Origin: Paenibacillaceae bacterium
GTDB taxonomy: Bacteria; Bacillota; Clostridia; Lachnospirales; Lachnospiraceae
DNA length: 64,000 nt
Direction: 5' to 3'
Assembly (NCBI GenBank): GCA_015057705.1
Contig: SVDU01000008.1
Location: 1-64,000, forward strand
Positions 50,657 to 60,822 of the stretch are shown here, in pieces. Under the pieces are notes generated by a model. That model saw only the letters and a list, made by a program, of their open reading frames with translations. It had not been told where the DNA came from and did no database searches. The translations under genes were made by a program, and so were the position numbers. Positions within the stretch are counted from its first letter, which is position 1. Each line of letters starts with the position of its first letter.

Positions 50657-51365
50657 ATACTCTGCTGAAATAAGCGCTGTCCGGATAACCGGATAATTCC
50701 CCCACCTTCTGAACCTCCATATCCGGATTATGCAGCAGCAGCCGTTTTGCCTCATTGATCCGCAGTCTGGTCAGGTACTTGGAAGGCGTTTCTCCAGTTC
50801 TCTTCTTAAATATCTTTCCAAGGTATTCCGGTGTAAATCCGAATCGTTCACTCATTTCCTGAAAAAAGACTTCCTGCTTATAATTCTCCTGAAGATATTT
50901 TTCCATAAGTCCGCAGATGGACTCCTGACTCAGCCTTTCATTCACAGTGCAGTAAGACTCCAGTGCGTTAGTCTCAGATTTCATGGTAATCAGAAGTTTT
51001 TGAAGTGACTCAAAAAGGCTTTTTGCAGTGACCGGTTTTAATAAATAATCCACGACCCCATAGCGGATAGCGGACTGGGCGTAGGAAAAATCATTATATC
51101 CGCTTATAATAATTACCTTAACACTGGGGTGATTTTTCTTTAGATAGCTAGCCAGTTCAATTCCGTCACACTGGGGCATACGGATATCGGTAATGATGAC
51201 ATCGGGACAGTTTGTTTCTGTTGTTTCTATGGCTTCCAGTCCATTGGCGGCTTCTCCGGCCAGCTTAAGAGGCAGATTTAAGGAAGTGATTTTCTTGATC
51301 AGGTTTTTTCGAATGAGGTTTTCGTCTTCCGCCACAAGATAACTATAACTCTGGATGGTGCTCAT
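50607..51365 (-). CDS. YesN-type AraC-family response regulator
   Basis: A 252-residue response regulator. The receiver domain (1-120) has the phosphoacceptor Asp in VIITDIRMPQCDG, the Lys in LLKPVTAKS and an early acidic pair AEDENL. Two AraC helix-turn-helix motifs form the C-terminus (SERFGFTPEYLGKIFKKRTGETPSKYLT and VGELSGYPDSAYFSRVFKSCVG). It overlaps the kinase gene by 23 bases and is divergent from the sugar ABC operon at 53410, which it most likely activates. Confidence 0.92.
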   Translation of the reverse strand: MSTIQSYSYLVAEDENLIRKNLIKKITSLNLPLKLAGEAANGLEAIETTETNCPDVIITDIRMPQCDGIELASYLKKNHPSVKVIIISGYNDFSYAQSAIRYGVVDYLLKPVTAKSLFESLQKLLITMKSETNALESYCTVNERLSQESICGLMEKYLQENYKQEVFFQEMSERFGFTPEYLGKIFKKRTGETPSKYLTRLRINEAKRLLLHNPDMEVQKVGELSGYPDSAYFSRVFKSCVGIQPSEYRNKT

Positions 51366-53220
51366 AATATTCCTCCCTTGAATGATAGATAGGGCCTCCC
51401 ACTATAAAACTGGTTCTGCTGGGACTGGAACAGTCAATCTGAAAAACTGCTTCAGTACCGTAGAGAAGTCTTAAACGCAGGCAGACATTTTTAAGTCCCA
51501 TATTTCCTATTTGCAATGAATTCCATTCTTTATTCATATCCAGGTTCTCATAGATCCTTAACAGTTCTTCTCTCTTATCTTCACTTAGAAGTCCCCCATT
51601 ATCCTCAACCTTTAGATACCACCGTTCATTTTTTGTATAGGATGCAATAGATAGCTGCCATGGTGGGGCAATCTGGAATCCGTACTTGAAGGCATTTTCC
51701 ACAATTGGCTGGATAATGAGTTTTGGGATATAGAATTCTTCCGTTCCTTCTTCTATGCTCATGGTATAGGTAAAACCTTCGTTATAACGCATCTGCATGC
51801 AATTTAAGTAACATTCCGTATAAAGAATTTCTTCCTTCAGGGGGACAATCATTTCCCTTGAGGATGAAATGTAGCGGAAATAATCACATAGGTAGCTACA
51901 CATTCGTACAATGTCTTCATTCATATTTTCTTCTGCCATAACAGAGATATTTGTCAGGCAGTTATAAAGAAAATGGGGATTGATCAGTGACTGGGCCGCC
52001 TGAAACTTGGCGCGGGTTTCTTCGGATTTTGATAATAAAACTTCCTGTGAAGTGGAACGCAGTTTCTCGTACATACTGCGGATGGATTCACAGAGAAGAG
52101 AAAGTTCTTTTATACTGCTGTCGGCGGAGGTTAAATTAACCTTTTTTTCATCAAGTACCCGGTTGATGGTTATTTTCCCAGTGGCTGCCGTCAGCTTTTC
52201 CAGAGGAACGGTCAGGCGCTTGGAAATAAAAAAACAAAGGAACAGGGTCACAAGGATGGAGAATGCTCCGATCAGGAAAAACGTTGTACGGAAAAGGGAT
52301 AGTGATTTATAAAATGCAGATTGGGGCCTGACCAGGATAACTGTCCAGTCGTAACCTTCGATGGTCTGGTAGGAATAGAGGAATTTTCCGCTGCTTCCTG
52401 TACTGATGATTCCTGCCTGGCTTTCCGGTACAGAAGCCTGGGTTATTATGGAGTAATAGTCCGGGCAGGAAGAATTGGAGGCATAAGGATATACCAGCTC
52501 CTGCCTGTCATTGTAGATAAAAACATGGCTGTCCGGGTTCTGATGCTCAAGCTGGGAGGAAAGGGAAAAAATTCTGTCACAGTCCTGCACAACTTCAACA
52601 ATTCCCTCTGGTGTGCCGTCTGAGTCCAGAAAAAGGCGTACCAGGGAGATGAATTTTTGAGACTTCTGATTCTCGCCCTTAGCAGGCAGTTCTTTGTTTA
52701 CCACTGGTGCAGTTATGTATTTATGTCCGTTTAATGCAAGAGTCTGGGAGTACCAGGGCAGATGCTCCAAATCTACGGAGGTGGTTTTAAGCCAGTAGCC
52801 GGCCTCAACGCAGGAACCGTCCATGGTATATAAGTTGATTCCGGAGGCACTTTGATATGCTCCGATCATAGCGGTGACAATATCATGGATTGCCATGGCT
52901 TTTTCACGGGAGGCAGCCTGATCTGTGGGTGCCGCAGCGTATTTTTGGTAAGAGGTGGAGAATTCCCTGAAATTCATTTTAATCGCATTAGAATATACGA
53001 TATTCATGGATATCGATGAAATGTTGTCTAGCTGGGTTCTTACAGAGCTTTCTACCGAAGCGCACATATTTTCCAGATCCTTAGATGCATCTTTTAAGGC
53101 GTTTTTGCGGTAATGGCTATAAGTAAAAACAAAGAAAATAACCAGCAGTATCAGGATAAGAAGACCATATATAATAAAGAGATACCATTTTTGGGAATAT
53201 TGTTTTCCTGGCCGTTTCAT
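51343..53220 (-). CDS. YesM-type sensor histidine kinase
   Basis: A 625-residue membrane sensor. Two spans (about 15-35 and 325-345) flank a large extracellular dCache-like domain, followed by HAMP, the His_kinase box SLINPHFLYNCL with the phosphorylated His, and an HATPase domain with IVENAFKYGF and VEDNGG. The extracellular sensor presumably detects an oligosaccharide or a binding-protein complex. AGGGAGG lies before the ATG at 53220; the frame to 53274 is not needed. Confidence 0.92.
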   Translation of the reverse strand: MKRPGKQYSQKWYLFIIYGLLILILLVIFFVFTYSHYRKNALKDASKDLENMCASVESSVRTQLDNISSISMNIVYSNAIKMNFREFSTSYQKYAAAPTDQAASREKAMAIHDIVTAMIGAYQSASGINLYTMDGSCVEAGYWLKTTSVDLEHLPWYSQTLALNGHKYITAPVVNKELPAKGENQKSQKFISLVRLFLDSDGTPEGIVEVVQDCDRIFSLSSQLEHQNPDSHVFIYNDRQELVYPYASNSSCPDYYSIITQASVPESQAGIISTGSSGKFLYSYQTIEGYDWTVILVRPQSAFYKSLSLFRTTFFLIGAFSILVTLFLCFFISKRLTVPLEKLTAATGKITINRVLDEKKVNLTSADSSIKELSLLCESIRSMYEKLRSTSQEVLLSKSEETRAKFQAAQSLINPHFLYNCLTNISVMAEENMNEDIVRMCSYLCDYFRYISSSREMIVPLKEEILYTECYLNCMQMRYNEGFTYTMSIEEGTEEFYIPKLIIQPIVENAFKYGFQIAPPWQLSIASYTKNERWYLKVEDNGGLLSEDKREELLRIYENLDMNKEWNSLQIGNMGLKNVCLRLRLLYGTEAVFQIDCSSPSRTSFIVGGPIYHSREEYYEHHPEL

Positions 53221-53409
53221 AGAAAAGCACCTCCCTTCGTGCAATATTATACAATGTAGTTCAAAAAAATGCAAATGGCAGTTTGGAATTGTCTATTTTG
53301 CCCTTTGTGGCCATGTGGTATTATGAAATTATTACAAATCATTATTTTTATTTAGCGGCATATTTAAGAAAAGTAACAAGTCTAAGTGTGGAGAGTAAAG
53401 GAGAAGGTC

Positions 53410-54741
53410 ATGAAAAGAAGCGGAAAGAAATTATTCAGTCTGACTTTGGCGGTAATTCTGGCAGCAGGGATGACAGCGGGCTGCAGTACGGGGACCAGCA
53501 GCACAAAAAGCGGTGACAACGGTGGTACGAAAAAGAGTGTTACACTGACATTTGGCAGTCACCAAAGCGGTCTTCCTACTTCCGGCATTGTTCAGGAACT
53601 TGCCAAGGAGTTTGAAGGAGAGACCGGAATCAAGATTGATTTCCAGATTTCCCCAGATGCCCAGTGGAGAGATTTAATCAAAGTGAAGCTTGATTCAGGA
53701 GAAGCACCTGATATTATCTGTGTGGATACACCAATCAGCCTTGTTTCCAGTATTCACATGGATCGGTACTGTGCAGAACTGACAGATCAGGACTGGGTAA
53801 ACAGGATGGATGCAAGTGCAAAATCGGCAGTTTCTGTTGATGGTAAAGTATATGGGATTACTTTTCCAGGGGCAAAAATGTATTTTTACCTCTATAACAA
53901 GGACATTTTCAACAAACTGGGACTGAAGGTTCCCACTACCTATGCGGAGTTTAAAGACGTCTGCCAGAAGATTAAGGATTCCGGTACTACACCAATTTAT
54001 GAAGCTACCACCAATGGCTGGCATCAGGTATTGCCGCTATTTGAAACAGGCGGATTATGGCTGGCACAGGATCCGGATATTTATCAAAAATTAAATGACA
54101 ATAAAATCGATCTGGATCAGATTCCAGCACTCTCTACTATTATTGGACAGTTAGATGAATGCGCCAGAGCGGGATATTTTGGAGACGATTACTTAAGCAA
54201 TGCATGGGAAAATGGAAAAGAAGCAATGGCATCGGGCAGATGTGCCATGACAATTGCGGAACTGGGTTACCGGGGACAGATTGATGCGGATTATCCTGAC
54301 TTTAAAGCTTCAGAAAAATTAGGTGCTTTCGTAATGCCATGGGGCGACAATCAAACCGTTGGAGTAAACCCTGCAAGCAATGCTTATTTTATTAACAAGG
54401 ACGGTAAGTATGTAGAAGAAGCAAAGCAGTTTTTTGAATTTCTTTCAAGACCGGAAAACTTACAGAAGCGTCTTGATGGACAGCCGGAACTCAGCAATTT
54501 ATGCTGGTCTGAGATTAAGAGCAAGTATTCACAAGAGGATCAGAAGTTTCTGGATTCTTTAAAAAAGGCAAACGTGGTTCAGACCTCAGTTAATTACATA
54601 GACAGTCAGTGGATGGATGTAGGAAAAGATTTGGAATCCATGTATACCGGCGCAATGACACCCAAGGATGTTCTCGACTCGATTATGAAACGGCGTACGG
54701 AGCAGGCAACGCTCCAAAAAGATCCGGGTTGGGTAAAATAA
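53410..54741 (+). CDS. Sugar ABC transporter substrate-binding lipoprotein
   Basis: A 443-residue extracellular receptor of the MalE/UgpB class I family. The lipobox is GMTAGC, then a Ser/Thr/Gly linker, then VTLTFGSHQSGLPTSG. Family features include LAKEFEGETGIKIDFQ, VYGITFPGAKMYFYLYNKDIF and a Trp-rich ligand-binding lobe. AAAGGAG precedes the ATG at 53410; upstream in-frame codons to 53386 overlap that site. It heads the operon with two permeases and two glycosidases; the ATPase (MsmK/UgpC type) is not here and is often shared. Confidence 0.92.
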   Translation: MKRSGKKLFSLTLAVILAAGMTAGCSTGTSSTKSGDNGGTKKSVTLTFGSHQSGLPTSGIVQELAKEFEGETGIKIDFQISPDAQWRDLIKVKLDSGEAPDIICVDTPISLVSSIHMDRYCAELTDQDWVNRMDASAKSAVSVDGKVYGITFPGAKMYFYLYNKDIFNKLGLKVPTTYAEFKDVCQKIKDSGTTPIYEATTNGWHQVLPLFETGGLWLAQDPDIYQKLNDNKIDLDQIPALSTIIGQLDECARAGYFGDDYLSNAWENGKEAMASGRCAMTIAELGYRGQIDADYPDFKASEKLGAFVMPWGDNQTVGVNPASNAYFINKDGKYVEEAKQFFEFLSRPENLQKRLDGQPELSNLCWSEIKSKYSQEDQKFLDSLKKANVVQTSVNYIDSQWMDVGKDLESMYTGAMTPKDVLDSIMKRRTEQATLQKDPGWVK

Positions 54742-54753
54742 AGGAACGATGAA

Positions 54754-55632
54754 ATGAACAGAAAAAAAATATACCCATGGTACTATGCTGCCGGCGCAGC
54801 CATTCTCTTCTTTCTCCTGTGTTTTCTTCCGGGAGTGCTTGGAATTGCCTATTCCTTTACAGACTGGAATAATTTCAGCGATGAGATTCATTTTGTAGGG
54901 CTGGCAAACTATAAGACTGTTTTTCATGGAAATTCGGAATATATGAAATACATAGTGAATACCCTTTGGTTTACGGTTGCAACAACGGTTTTAAAAACGG
55001 TTGTGGGCCTGGCACTGGGGCTTCTATTAACCCAGACCTTCATTAAAGGGAAAAATCTCCACCGTATGATCATATTTTCGCCCCAGGTCATGTCCTATCT
55101 GGTGGTAGGTCTGGTTTTTCGAAGCATGCTTCATCCAACCACAGGCTTTTTAAATAATTTCTTAAGAGGCATTGGTTTCGGAGGACTGGCAAAGAACTGG
55201 CTGACTGATTTAAAGTTTGTTTTTCCAACTGTAATCTTAGTTGATACCTGGAAGGGTATGGGATATATTATGGTGATCGTTATTGCGGGGCTGCTTTCTG
55301 TAGCCCCGGAATACTACGAAGCTGCCAGCATTGACGGAGCCAGCTTTTTTAAGAAGTTTACCTGCATTACCCTGCCGCTTTTAAAACCGGTTCTTGTAAA
55401 TGTAACCGTTTTAAATGTGACTTACGGTCTGCGGGTCTTTGACATGATCTATTCCCTGACAAACGGTGGACCGGGTAATGCAACCGGAGTGATTAATACG
55501 GCAGTGTATAAAGAATTTTCCAAAGGCAATCTGGCCATGGGAACCACTCTTTCCAGCATATTATTCCTTGTAGTTCTATCCCTTTTGTATTTCATTATCT
55601 GGTCCATGGAAAACAAGGAGGTGGAGGTCTGA
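54754..55632 (+). CDS. Sugar ABC transporter permease (MalF/UgpA type)
   Basis: A 292-residue membrane protein with six spans and the binding-protein-dependent permease motif EYYEAASIDGASFFKKFTCITLPLLKP. The N-terminal FLLCFLPGVLGIAYSFTDWNN is typical of the first subunit. It overlaps the next permease by one base (TGATG). Confidence 0.92.
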   Translation: MNRKKIYPWYYAAGAAILFFLLCFLPGVLGIAYSFTDWNNFSDEIHFVGLANYKTVFHGNSEYMKYIVNTLWFTVATTVLKTVVGLALGLLLTQTFIKGKNLHRMIIFSPQVMSYLVVGLVFRSMLHPTTGFLNNFLRGIGFGGLAKNWLTDLKFVFPTVILVDTWKGMGYIMVIVIAGLLSVAPEYYEAASIDGASFFKKFTCITLPLLKPVLVNVTVLNVTYGLRVFDMIYSLTNGGPGNATGVINTAVYKEFSKGNLAMGTTLSSILFLVVLSLLYFIIWSMENKEVEV

Positions 55633-56450
55633 TGAAGAAGAGTATTGTGTCCATGGTGGGTAATCTGGTTTCATTTGTAATCAGCCTGATTGTATTGCTT
55701 CCGCTGGCAGTCTTATTTATCAATTCTTTTAAAACCTCAGCGGAAGCCAATCGAATGACCCTTTCTCTTCCTAAAAAATGGGTGATTGAAAATTATGTTA
55801 CAGTGGTTGAGAAGGGAAAGCTGTTTTCGTCTTTCTTAAACGGTATTCTATATGCTTCCTGCAGCGTTGTGATAATTGTTATTCTTGTGTCCGCAGCCGC
55901 TTTTGTAATTTCCAGGAATCAGAAAGGGATTAACCGCTTTTTGTATTATTTTATTATTTCAGGCATTGCAGTGCCCATTAACAACGTGGCGCTGATGAAA
56001 GTTCTTCAGGTTCTGCATCTGGTAAATACGCGGATTGGTATTATTCTTTTATACGCTGCAATTAATATTCCTTTAAGCCTTTTTCTCTCCTTTGGATTTA
56101 TTGCGACGATTCCCAGGGAGATTGATGAAGCGGCGGTGATTGACGGGTGCAGTCCCAGACAGCTGTTTCTAAGAGTGATTGTGCCGTTAATCAAGCCCAT
56201 TATGTCAACGGTATTCGTATTGGAATTTATGACGGTGTGGAATGATTTTACCATGCCCCTGTATTACTTAAATAATTCGAGAAAATGGCCCATGACTCTT
56301 GCTGTCTACAGCTTTTTCGGAGCATTTGAGAATTCGTGGAATCTGGTGGCAGCCGATATTATTTTAACTCTGGCACCAGTTCTGATCGTATTTATACTGG
56401 GCCAGAAGTATATTGTAGGGGGAGTATCCGCAGGTTCGGTTAAGGGATAA
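55632..56450 (+). CDS. Sugar ABC transporter permease (MalG/UgpE type)
   Basis: A 272-residue membrane protein with six spans and the coupling motif EIDEAAVIDGCSPRQLFLRVIVPLIKP. The ending GLKYIV-like GQKYIVGGVSAGSVKG is the family's normal C-terminus. It completes the pore with the gene upstream. Confidence 0.92.
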   Translation: MKKSIVSMVGNLVSFVISLIVLLPLAVLFINSFKTSAEANRMTLSLPKKWVIENYVTVVEKGKLFSSFLNGILYASCSVVIIVILVSAAAFVISRNQKGINRFLYYFIISGIAVPINNVALMKVLQVLHLVNTRIGIILLYAAINIPLSLFLSFGFIATIPREIDEAAVIDGCSPRQLFLRVIVPLIKPIMSTVFVLEFMTVWNDFTMPLYYLNNSRKWPMTLAVYSFFGAFENSWNLVAADIILTLAPVLIVFILGQKYIVGGVSAGSVKG

Positions 56451-56467
56451 GCAACAGGAGGTTTTTC

Positions 56468-58543
56468 ATGGAAAGGCATGAGATAGAGGAATTGATAAAA
56501 GAACTGACATTGGAAGAAAAGATAGGAATGATACATGGTCAGGGGATTTTTCATACGGGCGGAGTAACGCGGTTTAATATTCCACCTCTCTGGATGTCCG
56601 ACGGGCCAATGGGGGTGAGAGGAGAGCTTGAAGATGATAACTGGAATCCCAGCGGAACTACAGATGATTTTGTTTCCTATTTACCCTCCAATACGGCTCT
56701 CGCATGCACGTGGAACCGCAGACAGGCAGAACAGATGGGGCGTGTTTTGGGAGCAGAGGCAAGGGGGAGGGGGAAAGATGTAATCCTGGCTCCCGGAATC
56801 AATATAATCCGCACCCCGCTTTGCGGCCGAAACTTTGAATATATGAGTGAAGATCCATATCTGACTGCCCAGCTGGCAGTTCCGCTTATAAAAGGAATTC
56901 AGGAAAATGATACAGCTGCCTGCGTGAAACATTTTGCGGTGAACAATCAGGAAACAAACCGGCTCATTGTCAGTGTGGAGGTCAGTGAACGGGCACTTAG
57001 GGAAATCTACCTGCCAGGTTTTGAAGCAGCAGTAAAAGAGGGGAAGTCCATGACTATTATGGGAGCCTATAATAAGCTGCGGGGAGAATTTTGCTGCCAA
57101 AACAAATATCTTCTTCGGGAGATTCTCCGTAAGGAATGGAATTTTGACGGAGTCGTCATTTCTGACTGGGGCGCTGTCCATAAAACAGCAGAAGCTGCTT
57201 TAGGCGGGCTTGATATTGAAATGTCAGTTACCAATGATTTTAATGATTATTATATGGCAGATCCACTCTACCAAAAGGTGTTGGAAAAAGAAGTGGATGA
57301 GGAAGTTATAAATGAGAAGGTCAGGCATATTCTTAATTTAATGAATCGCCTGTCCATGCTTGGAGAGGATAGAAAAAACAGAATTCCAGGAGTGTTTAAT
57401 ATTTCAGCTCATCAGGAAGCAATTCGTTCCTGTGGAGAAGAGGCGGTGGTTCTGTTAAAAAATGAAGAAGATCGGCTCCCCTTAATGCTGGAAGGAAAGA
57501 AGCGTCTGGCAATCATTGGTGAAAATGCAGCCGCACTCCATGCTTCGGGGGGCGGAAGTGCCGGAATCAAAGCATTGTACGAGATTTCGCCTCTCATGGG
57601 GCTTAAGATTGAGACTGGTGGCAACATTGGGGTGGATTATGAACCCGGAGTGGGACCAGAGGGTCTTAAAAAGGCTGAGATTCTGGCAGCAGAATGTGAA
57701 AATGTGATTGTATTTACCGGTTTGAATCATCAATCAGATGTGGAAGGGCAGGATCGGAAAGATATGAAACTTCCTGTTGGACAGGAGGAATTAATTTCGG
57801 CAATATTAGATGTTAATGAAAATGCTGTTATTGTTGTTCTGGCGGGATCACCGGTGGAATTAGAAGCTTTCGCAGACCGTGCCAAAGCCATTGTCTATAC
57901 CAGCTACAATGGAATGGAGGGGGGACGGGCGCTTGCCAGAGTTCTTCTGGGCAATGTGAATCCTTCCGGAAAGCTGCCGTTTACGTTTCCAAGGTGCATG
58001 AAAGACTGTCCAGCACATAAACTGGGGGAATTTCCGGGAGATGAGATAGTTATTTACAGGGAAGGTGTATTTGTGGGATACCGTTACTTTGAATCAGAAG
58101 AGGTTCCTGTAAGATACTGCTTTGGTCATGGATTATCTTATACTAAATATGGATATGAGAATCTTAGGGTTGAGAAGACCATACAGGGTTACTTCGTTAA
58201 GGCTGACGTGGAAAATTGCGGAAACCAGGCCGGTCTTGAAACTGTTCAGGTTTATGTCAGGGCAGCGGGGGAGACAATAAAGCGGCCTGTCATGGAGCTA
58301 AGGGGATTTGATAAAATATTTTTAGAGCCTGGAGAAAAAAAGACACTGATATTCTGCCTAACTGAAAAAGATTTTTCTTATTACAATGAAGAGTTAAAGT
58401 GCTTTGCTGTGCCTGAGGATGAGTATGATATTTGTGTGGGAAGATCTGTTTCAGATATACGCTTAAAGCAGCGGATAGCGGTTGATGAATGTGTGTTGGA
58501 AGCAGAGAAAATAAATGGGTCAGAAAATGATTCATTCAGGTAA
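56468..58543 (+). CDS. Glycoside hydrolase family 3 beta-glycosidase
   Basis: A 691-residue cytosolic enzyme. GH3 N-terminal barrel (about 1-300) has the nucleophile Asp233 in VVISDWGAVH and the substrate loop KHFAVNNQETNR. GH3 C-terminal domain (about 340-560) follows with GENAAALHASGGGSA, then a fibronectin III-like domain (to about 670). No signal peptide. It removes beta-linked glucose or xylose from imported oligosaccharides. Beside an alpha-xylosidase this suits stepwise trimming of xyloglucan fragments. AGGAGG precedes the ATG. Confidence 0.92.
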   Translation: MERHEIEELIKELTLEEKIGMIHGQGIFHTGGVTRFNIPPLWMSDGPMGVRGELEDDNWNPSGTTDDFVSYLPSNTALACTWNRRQAEQMGRVLGAEARGRGKDVILAPGINIIRTPLCGRNFEYMSEDPYLTAQLAVPLIKGIQENDTAACVKHFAVNNQETNRLIVSVEVSERALREIYLPGFEAAVKEGKSMTIMGAYNKLRGEFCCQNKYLLREILRKEWNFDGVVISDWGAVHKTAEAALGGLDIEMSVTNDFNDYYMADPLYQKVLEKEVDEEVINEKVRHILNLMNRLSMLGEDRKNRIPGVFNISAHQEAIRSCGEEAVVLLKNEEDRLPLMLEGKKRLAIIGENAAALHASGGGSAGIKALYEISPLMGLKIETGGNIGVDYEPGVGPEGLKKAEILAAECENVIVFTGLNHQSDVEGQDRKDMKLPVGQEELISAILDVNENAVIVVLAGSPVELEAFADRAKAIVYTSYNGMEGGRALARVLLGNVNPSGKLPFTFPRCMKDCPAHKLGEFPGDEIVIYREGVFVGYRYFESEEVPVRYCFGHGLSYTKYGYENLRVEKTIQGYFVKADVENCGNQAGLETVQVYVRAAGETIKRPVMELRGFDKIFLEPGEKKTLIFCLTEKDFSYYNEELKCFAVPEDEYDICVGRSVSDIRLKQRIAVDECVLEAEKINGSENDSFR

Positions 58544-58554
58544 GGAGAATAGAT

Positions 58555-60807
58555 ATGAAATTCACCAATGGTTTTTGGAAAATAAGAGAAGAAATTACAC
58601 CCTTATATGCAGTTGAGTATGGGGGCAGCCGGATCAATGGAGGGGAATTAATCATTTATGCTCCTGGAAAACAGATAAGAAGCAGAGGAGACATTCTGAA
58701 CCTGGGGATGCTGACAATCCGCATTACCAGCCCCATGGAAGATGTATTGAAAATCTCCGTCTCTCATTTTGAAGGAGCAGCAGACCCTGGGCCTTTTACA
58801 GGAATCGAAGAGTGTGATCCAAAGGTAAGCATTGTTGAATCAGAGGAATATATCGTTTTCCAGACAGGCAACACAAAAGCGATTGTTGACAAACGGCCTG
58901 ATTCCTGGGGGATTAGATTTTTAGATGGTGACAGGGAGCTTACCAGTACCGGCTTAAAAAATATGGCCTATATGAAAAACAGGGACAATGGAAAATGCTA
59001 TATGGTGGAGCAGCTGGCACTTGATGTGGGAGAATATGTTTATGGGATGGGTGAGCGGTTTACACCGTTTGTAAAGAATGGGCAGATTGTGGAAATGTGG
59101 AATGAAGATGGAGGTACTGCCAGTGAAATCGCCTATAAAAACATTCCCTTTTATCTTACCAATAAGGGTTATGGGGTTTTAGTCAGTAATCCGGGTGATG
59201 TGTCCTATGAGGTTGCCAGCGAAAAGGTAGAGCGTATCCAATTTTCTTTGGAGGGCGAGCGTCTGGACTATTATGTAATTAATGGCACAACACCCAAAGG
59301 CACCATTGAAAAATACACGGATCTAACTGGAAAACCGTCTCTTCCGCCTGCCTGGTCCTTTGGACTGTGGCTGACCACATCGTTTACTACGGACTATGAC
59401 GAGGTTACCACCTCAGGTTTTATCGATGGAATGGCAAAGCGTGATATTCCCCTGCAGGTTTTTCATTTTGACTGTTTTTGGATGGAAGCATATGAGTGGT
59501 GTAATTTTACCTGGGACTCTAAGACATTTCCAGACCCAGTCGGAATGCTGAAACGTTACCATGAAAAAGGGCTTAAAATCTGTGTTTGGATTAACCCATA
59601 TATAGCACAGAAGTCTCCTCTGTTTAAGGAGGGAATGGAAAATGGCTATTTCATTAAAAAGAGAGATGGTTCTGTATGGCAGACCGATATGTGGCAGGCA
59701 GGTATGGGTGTGGTGGATTTTACCAATCCTGATGCAGCTGCCTGGTATCAGGAAAAGTTAAAAACCCTTCTTACTATGGGCGTTGACTGCTTTAAGACGG
59801 ATTTCGGTGAAAGAATACCTGTAAAAGATATTGTATACCACGATGGGTCTGATCCGGTGCGGATGCATAATTACTATACATATTTATATAACAAAGTTGT
59901 CTTTGAACTGCTTGAAAGAGAGCGGGGAGAAGGCGAGGCAGTTTTATTTGCCCGTTCTGCTGCGGCAGGCAGTCAGAAGTTTCCGGTTCATTGGGGAGGA
60001 GACTGCTCTGCTTCTTATCCTTCCATGGCTGAGACCCTTCGAAGCGGTTTGTCTCTGGCGTGTTCCGGGTTTAGTTTCTGGAGTCATGATATTGGTGGTT
60101 TTGAGAGTACTGCAACCGCTGATGTGTATAAACGCTGGTGCCAGTTTGGTCTCTTAAGTTCACACAGCCGTCTTCATGGATCATCTTCCTACCGGGTTCC
60201 CTGGCTGTTTGACGAGGAAGCCTGTGATGTACTTCGGAAATTTGTTAAGCTAAAATGCAGGCTAATGCCTTATTTATACAGGCAGGCAGTGGTAGCTCAT
60301 GAAAATGGGATTCCAGTCATGCGCCCCATGTTTATAGAATTTCCTGAGGATCGGGCATGTGAGGTTCTTGACAGACAGTATATGCTGGGGGACAGTCTTC
60401 TCGTAGCTCCTGTTTTTAAAGAATCAGGAGATGTGGAATATTATCTGCCGGCTGGGAAATGGGTGAATCTGCTGAGTGAAAAAGTGATGGAAGGAGGAAG
60501 CTGGAAGAAGGAAACATATGATTATTACGGTCTGCCGCTTTTAGTAAGAAAAAACAGTATTATAGCGGTTGGCAGTTGTGACAGCAGGACTGATTATGAG
60601 TTTGGTGACGGAGTAGAATTTTGGCTGTCTGTATTTGAAGATGGAGGAATTTGTGAAACATCGGTCACTGATTTAAGCGGCAGAGTTGTGATGAACGTAA
60701 AGGCAGTTCGGGAAACAGATGTGATCCGGCTTTCTGTGGAAGGCGGGAACGGTAACTGGAGTTATAAGGTTTTGGGAGCGCAGAACGTAGAAGTTCTTAC
60801 AATTTAA
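58555..60807 (+). CDS. yicI: GH31 alpha-xylosidase (YicI-like)
   Basis: A 750-residue cytosolic enzyme strongly similar by eye to E. coli YicI. Nucleophile Asp416 is in KTDFGE (the same number as in YicI) and acid/base Asp483 is in HWGGDC. Long shared stretches include FARSAAAGSQKFPVHWGGD and FGLLSSHSRLHGSSSYRVPW. YicI releases alpha-1,6-xylose from isoprimeverose and xyloglucan oligosaccharides. It follows the GH3 gene by 11 bases and closes the operon, pointing to alpha-xylosyl substrates. Confidence 0.9.
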   Translation: MKFTNGFWKIREEITPLYAVEYGGSRINGGELIIYAPGKQIRSRGDILNLGMLTIRITSPMEDVLKISVSHFEGAADPGPFTGIEECDPKVSIVESEEYIVFQTGNTKAIVDKRPDSWGIRFLDGDRELTSTGLKNMAYMKNRDNGKCYMVEQLALDVGEYVYGMGERFTPFVKNGQIVEMWNEDGGTASEIAYKNIPFYLTNKGYGVLVSNPGDVSYEVASEKVERIQFSLEGERLDYYVINGTTPKGTIEKYTDLTGKPSLPPAWSFGLWLTTSFTTDYDEVTTSGFIDGMAKRDIPLQVFHFDCFWMEAYEWCNFTWDSKTFPDPVGMLKRYHEKGLKICVWINPYIAQKSPLFKEGMENGYFIKKRDGSVWQTDMWQAGMGVVDFTNPDAAAWYQEKLKTLLTMGVDCFKTDFGERIPVKDIVYHDGSDPVRMHNYYTYLYNKVVFELLERERGEGEAVLFARSAAAGSQKFPVHWGGDCSASYPSMAETLRSGLSLACSGFSFWSHDIGGFESTATADVYKRWCQFGLLSSHSRLHGSSSYRVPWLFDEEACDVLRKFVKLKCRLMPYLYRQAVVAHENGIPVMRPMFIEFPEDRACEVLDRQYMLGDSLLVAPVFKESGDVEYYLPAGKWVNLLSEKVMEGGSWKKETYDYYGLPLLVRKNSIIAVGSCDSRTDYEFGDGVEFWLSVFEDGGICETSVTDLSGRVVMNVKAVRETDVIRLSVEGGNGNWSYKVLGAQNVEVLTI

Positions 60808-60822
60808 TGAATCTCTTGACTT

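Noticed and set aside
50480-50755. 91-residue minus-strand frame next to the response regulator
   Set aside because: Overlaps the truncated HXXEE gene and the regulator's 3' end; no ribosome-binding site or domain.
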